Assembly (NCBI GenBank): GCA_030762895.1
Contig: CM061067.1
Coordinates: 171,304,518 to 171,368,517, forward strand
DNA from: Sophora flavescens
Taxonomy: Eukaryota > Streptophyta > Magnoliopsida > Fabales > Fabaceae
Direction of reading: 5' to 3'
DNA: 64,000 bases
Below are positions 58,205 to 64,000 of this stretch, in pieces. The position numbers were made by a program, and so were the translations under genes. The notes under the pieces are model-generated. The model saw only the letters and a program-made list of their open reading frames with translations, was not told the origin of the DNA and did no database searches. Each line of letters begins with the position of its first letter. The first letter of the stretch is position 1.

Positions 58205-59239
58205 AGTTTATGAAGTTGTTAACATGGATGTTTTAGAATTAGATGGATTTATATGATGACATGTTGAATTTAAATATGTGCTTAAGTGAATTATGTTATT
58301 TATGTTGTAAGTGCTTGAAGTTGTGTTGATTGTTGCATAGTAGCCTAACCATTGGTTAGAGCCCAACTCTTAAGGAAAGATAAAAGCCTTAAGAAAACTT
58401 TACACAAGTTGAAAAATAAATGTTTTAAGTTGAAACATATTTTTAGAGAAGACAATTATTTCTCTAGGTGAAAAATTCAAGAAATTGAAGATAAAGATTT
58501 TATTCACAGAAAGTGAAAAGAGATCATTTTGGAAGAGTTGAAGGATATTTTCTATAAAAGTCCTAAATTTTTTAAGACCATTTATGGTAAAGAAATTATT
58601 TTCAAACAAATTAAATTCTTGATTCTTTACCAAAAATATTTTAGTTTTTATATATATTACACTAAGTTTGTTCTTAAAAGTTTCTATTCTTTTTGTAAAA
58701 GATGGACTCTTGGAGTATTATTATAAGATTTTTTTTAAATGAATTTCAAAGGAAAAATGTTTTTCAAAAGAAGGTTTTATTGGAATAAAGTATCCGATAA
58801 CTTGGATGAGTTACAAAATTTTTGTATTTTGGCTTTTGTATTTTCACCGAGCAAAAAAGAAGAAAATTTGAAAAATTGAGCCTAGTAACCGAGACGTCTG
58901 GTAACTAGCGTTTTAAAAGCACGTTGATCTATGATCCATGTTACATTGTTATGGACTATATTCCAATGTACGTTGCTATGGGCTGCTGTTCCATATACGT
59001 TAAGTTGAAACATGGTGAACGGAATAAAAAGGTGAAAATTGTTTTCTACGACCACAAAGTCCAAGGACTGATGCATAAGTCTGAGACTGTTGTGATTAGA
59101 CACTCGGACATGAAAGTCCTGTGTTAATGATAAAAGTTGCAAGATATTAAAAACGTTGAAAAGTCGTGAGCTGACGAAAGGAAAATATCAAGCACAAAGA
59201 AAAGCTGAAAATAAAGTGATTTTCTCATGCATTTATTTT

Positions 59240-59355
59240 GGCAGACGTGCTCACGTTGTTTTTATATGAATATCTGTAAAGATCAGGTATTTCATGCTAC
59301 GTTGTTTCGTGTGAATATCTGGAAGGGCCAGGTATTTCATGCTACGGTGTTTCAT
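59240..59355. repeat. Short tandem repeats in the chromovirus LTR
   Basis: Two copies of a roughly 50-base unit containing TGAATATCTG, CAGGTATTTCATGCTACG and GTTTC, followed by TGTGCCTTG-type repeats to about 59490. The LTR at 50060-50200 has a matching tandem region with GCATCCTGGGATGGGACA. Confidence 0.65.
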
Positions 59356-59709
59356 TGTGCCTTGATAGACAATGAAGTCCATTAACTAGGACTATTGTGC
59401 CTTGTGTTGGACAGTATGCTATGGACATTCCATGCACGTTGCACACTGTGCCAGGAGTTTGGACAGTATAGTGGAAATTCACGTTGTGCCTCTATGGCAA
59501 TCGAGCCTGATCAGGTCATTTTTAAAGAAATTTGAAAACTCTGTAGTCTTGCATCAAAGTTGAATTTTCATGAACATCATTGTTTTTCAAAGTTGATTGA
59601 TGAATTGGGGTGATATTATCTTTAGTTGAATATTTCACATACTGTAAATATGATGATATCTGTTGTGTATGTTGTTTGTGATGCAATTATGTAGTTTATC
59701 ATAATTATC

Positions 59710-59727
59710 CATATATTCGTATCTCAC
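59710..59727 (+). promoter_or_regulatory. Conserved LTR block upstream of the LTR ORF
   Basis: CATATATTCGTATCTCAC, followed 58 bases later by GAAAATAG and the ORF's ATG, the same layout as at 50447-50532. Confidence 0.45.
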
Positions 59728-59785
59728 TCTTGCATTTTGTTTGTTTTATTTCTATGTGGCATATATTATTTGTATCGGAAAATAG

Positions 59786-60247
59786 ATGGACCCAGACGCA
59801 CCACTGCCTCATTCCCGGGCACGAGCCCTAATCTTTGATAACTACTTTGACCCGGAGGCGTGGGAGTTCGGACCGGGGCCCCATGTAGCTCACTATACTG
59901 GTCGCGTTACTACAATAGAGGGCAGTGTTTTGAACGGACCCATGCGGAGGGTTCAGACTTTTGAGACATTACGGATCACATTGCCACCCGTGGATATATG
60001 TATCCAGCACTGGGCTACACATGGTTTGGTAGTCTTAGGACAACAGCCACCCCAGGACTTACCCTAGCTGGAGGCACCTGTTGCCCTTATAGAGCAGGAT
60101 CCGCAAGAGCCCATGGAAGAGGATCCGGAGGAGGACCCGGCGGAGAAGGTAGAAGAGGACCCACAGTATCATCCACTTGATGATGATGATGATGATCTTG
60201 ATGAGATCAGTGAGGTGGAGGACCCCTCCCCGGTTATGTCTCCGTAG
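59786..60247 (+). pseudogene. Unrecognised LTR-borne ORF, homologue of 50532-50873, one internal stop
   Basis: Begins MDPDAPL and runs 93 codons to a TAG at 60065-60067. The same phase continues to TAG at 60245-60247, with the acidic tail (EEDPEEDP, then a run of six Asp). Compared with the solo-LTR protein, 32 of the first 68 residues are identical without gaps, including FDN, W, PG-H-A-Y-G, GP-RVQT and LPP. The internal stop probably makes this copy a pseudogene. The family is unknown to me; no known retroelement domain (gag, PR, RT, RH, INT, ENV) fits. Confidence 0.6.
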
Positions 60248-60705
60248 GGTGGAGATAATCATGGTGGTCTCCCGAACGGATACCACTAGGACTAGACTGG
60301 CTATAGGGTTGTCAATTGTGGTAGTAGTGTCCAAAGTTGTTGTTTTATTTTGTATCTGACTATATCCCTCTAATCTAGTTTAACTTTTTGCAAGTCTGTC
60401 AATAATAACTTAGTTTCTATGAAGAACTACATTGTATTCACTATATATACTTCTGTCAAGTGGCCTGTCACCAAGAAGGCTTTTTATTTATATAAGAAGA
60501 TGTTATGTGTATTCATGGTGCTATTTTACTAGTTATTTATAACAAATATGTTTATAATAAAAGTTTTATGATATCCCAAGATAGGAAATATCCATAATGA
60601 ATATATATATTTTTCGAAAGAAAATCGACATATTGTTAATAATATCATTTTTCGTGAAACGAGGTAATTAATGTGATGCTCGGGGAAAGGGTGTCACATT
60701 AAGGG

Positions 60706-60717
60706 TGGTATCAGAGC
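60706..60717 (+). promoter_or_regulatory. Primer-binding site (initiator Met tRNA)
   Basis: TGGTATCAGAGC, seven bases after the LTR end. The following leader matches that of the LARD-like element on the minus strand below 4990. Confidence 0.9.
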
Positions 60718-60883
60718 TGGTCGAGTCTTTCGGGAATCTTTGAGAATAGGCCTGCTGTGTTTATGTTGTGTGATCTCTGACTAGGCTTGTTTAAATTACT
60801 TCCTAGAAGTAATGATTGTTGGAAAGTGATTAAATAGCTCTTATCTAGTTGCCATTTAACTGATTTTTATCTTATTGATCAAT

Positions 60884-61402
60884 ATGGAGCTAGACGCAGG
60901 ACGTGGACGTGGCCGTAGAGGAGACCGTAGAGGTGGTTTCGTAGGTGGATGCGGACCTATTGGTGGGGGAACAGATTTTGCAGCACAAGCTATAGCAGAC
61001 GTTGCTGCTACCATTGCCCAGCAGACTGCTACTATGGCTACACAACACCATCAAGAACAAGCTCGTGCTGAGCAAGCTGCAGAAGGTCGTGCTCTGACAG
61101 CATTTCGACGTCAGAACCTACCACAGTTTTATGGGGGTGTTGATCTGGTTAAATCGGACTTGTGGATTCAAGAAATTGAGAAGATTTTTGAGTTGATTAA
61201 CAGTCCTGAAGCGGTACGAGTACCGTATGCTACTTTCTTGCTAATGGGAGATGTTGAATATTGGTGGAGTGGCACCAAGCAAATGCTCGAGGTAAATCAA
61301 CAAGAAATTACTTGGGAGGTTTTTTGCATTGCATTCCTGGATAAATACTTCCCACAGAGTGCTCGAGGGGAAAAGGAACAGGAATTTATGTGTCTTCACT
61401 AA
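60884..61402 (+). pseudogene. Chromovirus gag, N-terminal half
   Basis: Starts MELDAGRGRGRRG, an Arg/Gly-rich head, then an Ala/Gln-rich helix and the retrotransposon gag core: FRRQNLPQFYGGVD, WIQEIEKIFELI, VPYATFLLMGDVEYWW and FLDKYFPQSARGEKEQEF. The frame stops at TAA (61400-61402). Conserved gag continues in phase (GDMTIGEYAAKFESLARYF), then breaks near 61480. The rest of gag, its zinc knuckle and pol up to the integrase C-terminus are missing. An ATG at 60875 is also in frame. Confidence 0.85.
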
Positions 61403-61604
61403 GGAGACATGACTATTGGAGAGTATGCGGCCAAGTTCGAATCATTGGCCAGATATTTTCACTTTTTCAATACAATCTAGAAAAGAGATGGAAGTGTGAA
61501 AGATTCGAAGGAGGATTGAGGTATGAGATCAAGGGGTCAGTGCTGCCACTGGAGATCAGGAATTTTCAAGCTCTGGTGGAGAAATGTAGGAAAGTTGAAC
61601 AAGT

Positions 61605-62348
61605 GTGAATTTTTCATTGGAGGACTTGTTGAGGGCGTGTGTTCTAGACAATCTTGGAAGTTGGGATAACCTTTTGCCACTCATAGAGTTCACATACAAC
61701 AACAAATTTCACTCAAGTATCGGAATGGCACCCTACGAGGCTTTATATGGAAGAAAGTGCCAAACACCATTGTGTTGGTACCAGGATGGGGAAAGCGCAA
61801 TGTTAGGACCTGAAATTGTGCAACAGACAACGGAGAAGGTGAAGCAAATCCGTGAAAAAATGAAGACTTCCCAAAGTAGACAGAAGAGTTACGCCGATCG
61901 AAGAAGAAGGCCTTTAGAATTCAAAGAAGGCAAACACGTATTTCTGAGGGTAACTCCTACAACAGGGGTAGGAAGAGTTATAAGATCCAGAAAGCTCACT
62001 CCTAAGTTTATTGGACCATACCAGATTCTTCGTCGTATTGGTCTAGTAGCTTATCAAATTTCTCTGCCACCTTTCCTTTCAAATATCCATGATGTTTTTC
62101 ATGTCTCTTACCTAAGAAAATATATCCCTAACCCATCGCATGTACTTGAACCTGATGTTGTTCAGTTAAAGGAAAATCTATCCTATGAGACTTCACCCTT
62201 ACGAATCGAAGATAGGAGGATCAAACAACTCAGGGGCAAACAGATTCCATTAGTTAAGGTTGTTTGGGATGAAACAACTAGAGAAGCAACTTGGGAAGTA
62301 GAGGATAGGATGAAATTACGGTATCCTAATGTATTTTCAGATACTTAA
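61605..62348 (+). pseudogene. Chromovirus integrase C-terminus with chromodomain
   Basis: Enters just after the catalytic Glu region at LLRACVLDNLGSWD, then LPLIEFTYNNKFHSSIGMAP and YEALYGRKCQTPLCW. The GPY/F region reads FIGPYQILRRIGLVAYQISL, and HDVFHVSYLRKYI follows. The C-terminal IPLVKVVWD...EATWEVEDRMKLRYPNVF is a chromodomain-like tail of the Tekay/Del group, thought to guide integration into heterochromatin. The frame is open to TAA at 62348. The HHCC module and DDE triad are lost, so the piece is inactive although its frame is clean. Confidence 0.88.
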
Positions 62349-62371
62349 TTTCGAGGATGAAATTTCATTTT

Positions 62372-62384
62372 AGAGGGGTAGTAA
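62372..62384 (+). promoter_or_regulatory. Polypurine tract of the chromovirus
   Basis: AGAGGGGTAGTAA directly before TGTAACACC of the 3' LTR. Confidence 0.85.
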
Positions 62385-63344
62385 TGTAACACCCCAATTT
62401 TTCTGCTTGTCTATAAATTGTGATTACATGGATATTTAAGATTTTATTTTCATAAATGGTGATGAATTATTTTGATAGACCAAATTAACTCATTTTTATT
62501 TATTTTATATTAGAAATGTACAGTTAAATTTTCAGTAGAAAATTTCAAACGTTTACGGGTTGAGTTTTCGCTGTCAGTTAAGCTTTATTAACCCGAAAAT
62601 AATTTTAAAAATTTCGAAAATTAAAATTTTATTTTTCTAACCCAGTTATATTTATTTTTATGATTTTATAAATTATTTATTTTTATATAAATTTTTCGGG
62701 TGAAGTTTTACGAATAAAAATACGATCGGTTTTACCGATACGTAACAATCGGTACCGAAACGAACCCAAAATAATTAAATCTGGTTTTCCCAGATTTGGA
62801 AAGATTTTTGTATGATGTGAATTGTGACCTATGTCACTATTCAATATTAATTATGACAATTGTAAGATTATTTTACATTTCCTAGAAACCTAATATATTT
62901 GAATTAAAATATGAATTTATTATTAAAAAGAAAAACTAAAAATTTGCATCAGATTGTGGAGGGGGCTGCGCCCCTCCCTCTATAAATACCCCTCACCTCC
63001 TCATTCATTCACTTTTACATTTCTCTAAATTCTCTCAAAATTTTCAAGTTACTATTCATCATCTTCAACCTCTAGATTTCTTTATAATAAAAAAAAACTT
63101 GAAGGCCAAGGAGCTATCTCATCTTCATCATCATTTAGAGGGTATAAACTCTCTACTCTTGCTCTTTTCTTTCTTAAGAACATAGAAATTCATACATGCA
63201 TGATTTTCTTTAAGCTTTATGTTCATGTTCTTAACTTAAAGAAATTTTTCTTAACAAAAAGATAGATTTTATAACTCATCATTCTCTCTACTTTCATCTT
63301 AATGGTTTGCATGTGATGAAGAAAATCTTTTAAGTTTAGTGTTA
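62385..63344 (+). repeat. 3' LTR of the chromovirus, truncated
   Basis: Matches 55892-56854 closely, including the TATA region, then breaks after AAGTTTAGTGTTA. The remaining 3.8 kb of LTR is missing. Confidence 0.88.
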
Positions 63345-63444
63345 GGGTTAACCATATCAAGAATGTTGTTGCATGTGATTGATTTTGACAAATCAATTCA
63401 TCAAAATCTTTAAGAAAATCTTTTGCATGTGATGATCTCTTTTA
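63345..63444. other. Scrambled junction between chromovirus LTR and viral fragment
   Basis: About 100 bases with LTR-like words in altered order (AGAAAATCTTTTGCATGTGATG), suggesting deletion and repair with short template switches. Confidence 0.45.
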
Positions 63445-64000
63445 ACCAAATCAATTTCTTGAAAGAAGAAATTTCTTTTAAGAATATTGAGTTACAATTG
63501 TAACAACCAAGCATCAAAGATAAGATCCAGGTCCTCTTTGATGAAATCCAAAAATCTATCTATTCTGATTTGCCAACAACATTTTGGAATAGAAAGAAAT
63601 ATGTTGTAGACTTGCCTTATGAACAAGATTTCAATGAAAGGCAAATACCAACCAAGTCTAGACCAATCCAAATGGAACCAGGATTTTGGGATAATAACCC
63701 TAACAAAGTTCCAGCCAAAATCTTTGAAATGGTTCTCATTTTCAACAAACACAATCAAACAAAAATAGAAAGTTTTATTAGTTTATTTTGATTGATACAG
63801 ATTCAGTCACGATTAAACATTATCGAGACTCCAAGGATCAATCAATATACACTCATTCAACATTCCAAATTTTAAAGGTTTTAACACCTGAGCAATTCGG
63901 AAAGAATTTGAATGTTTTCAAAAAAAAAATCTCAAACTTTTGATCCCATTGGTTTTAATTACTGGGATTATCAACAAGCTTGGTACAATATCTTCTGGTA
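63445..64000 (+). pseudogene. Second pararetrovirus fragment (RT N-terminal region, then rearranged)
   Basis: 63445 to about 63674 aligns with 52210-52440 of the first copy, including VVDLPYEQDFNERQIPTKS. An in-frame TAA sits near 63500. Beyond 63675 it no longer follows the first copy's RT. Instead it reads EPGFWDNNPNK, and further on FDPIGFNYWDYQQAW in another frame, a caulimovirid-like motif from a different part of the genome or a more complete copy. The fragment runs off the window edge. Confidence 0.75.

Overview
The window looks like repeat-dense heterochromatin or gene-poor intergenic DNA from a flowering plant, probably a eudicot; the species cannot be named from the sequence. It is AT-rich, packed with LTR retrotransposons nested in one another, and carries LINE, SINE and MITE copies and an integrated plant pararetrovirus (Caulimoviridae). 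I find only one convincing cellular gene, an intronless type I (M-alpha, AGL62-like) MADS-box gene on the minus strand at about 17.7-18.5 kb.

Layout. 1-9425: a minus-strand large retrotransposon derivative with 4.4-kb LTRs, a primer-binding site (PBS) and polypurine tract (PPT), but no recognisable protein. 9426-11011: the 3' part of a LINE with decayed RT, zinc-finger and RNase H coding. 11-13.5 kb: several MITEs, a long foldback element and two hAT-type MITEs. 13.5-16.9 kb: a truncated LTR carrying a second inserted solo LTR. 16.9-19.8 kb: the MADS gene and its surroundings. 19772-29842: a solo LTR with a perfect CATAC target-site duplication, split by a 6.1-kb minus-strand Athila-like derivative that has lost pol. 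29.8-34.1 kb: low-complexity DNA, a complete SINE with a 17-bp target-site duplication, a SINE nested in another SINE, and more MITEs.

34.1-54.0 kb: a pararetrovirus integrant. Two later elements break it. One is a 10.2-kb Athila-like Ty3/gypsy element (34681-44845), nearly intact, carrying two nonsense codons and one frameshift. The other is a 3.3-kb solo LTR (47813-51130) that landed inside the capsid zinc knuckle. 54.0-55.9 kb: a truncated LTR of another family. 55892-63344: a Tekay/Del-type chromovirus with 4.8-kb LTRs and a large internal deletion joining gag to integrase. 63445-64000: a second pararetrovirus fragment.

Three observations stand out. Two diverged long LTRs (the solo LTR at 47.8-51.1 kb and the chromovirus LTR at 55.9-60.7 kb) each contain a small open reading frame in the same place. 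Both begin MDPD, are 32/68 identical without gaps, and run into an acidic EEDPEEDP tail; I do not recognise this protein. Second, the coding-free element at 1-9425 shares its PBS-proximal leader with the chromovirus at 55.9 kb, which suggests a parasite/helper pair. Third, the U3 regions of all the Athila-type LTRs hold clusters of short GC-rich palindromes, and gain or loss of palindrome units explains the whole 42-bp length difference between the two LTRs of the 34.7-kb element.
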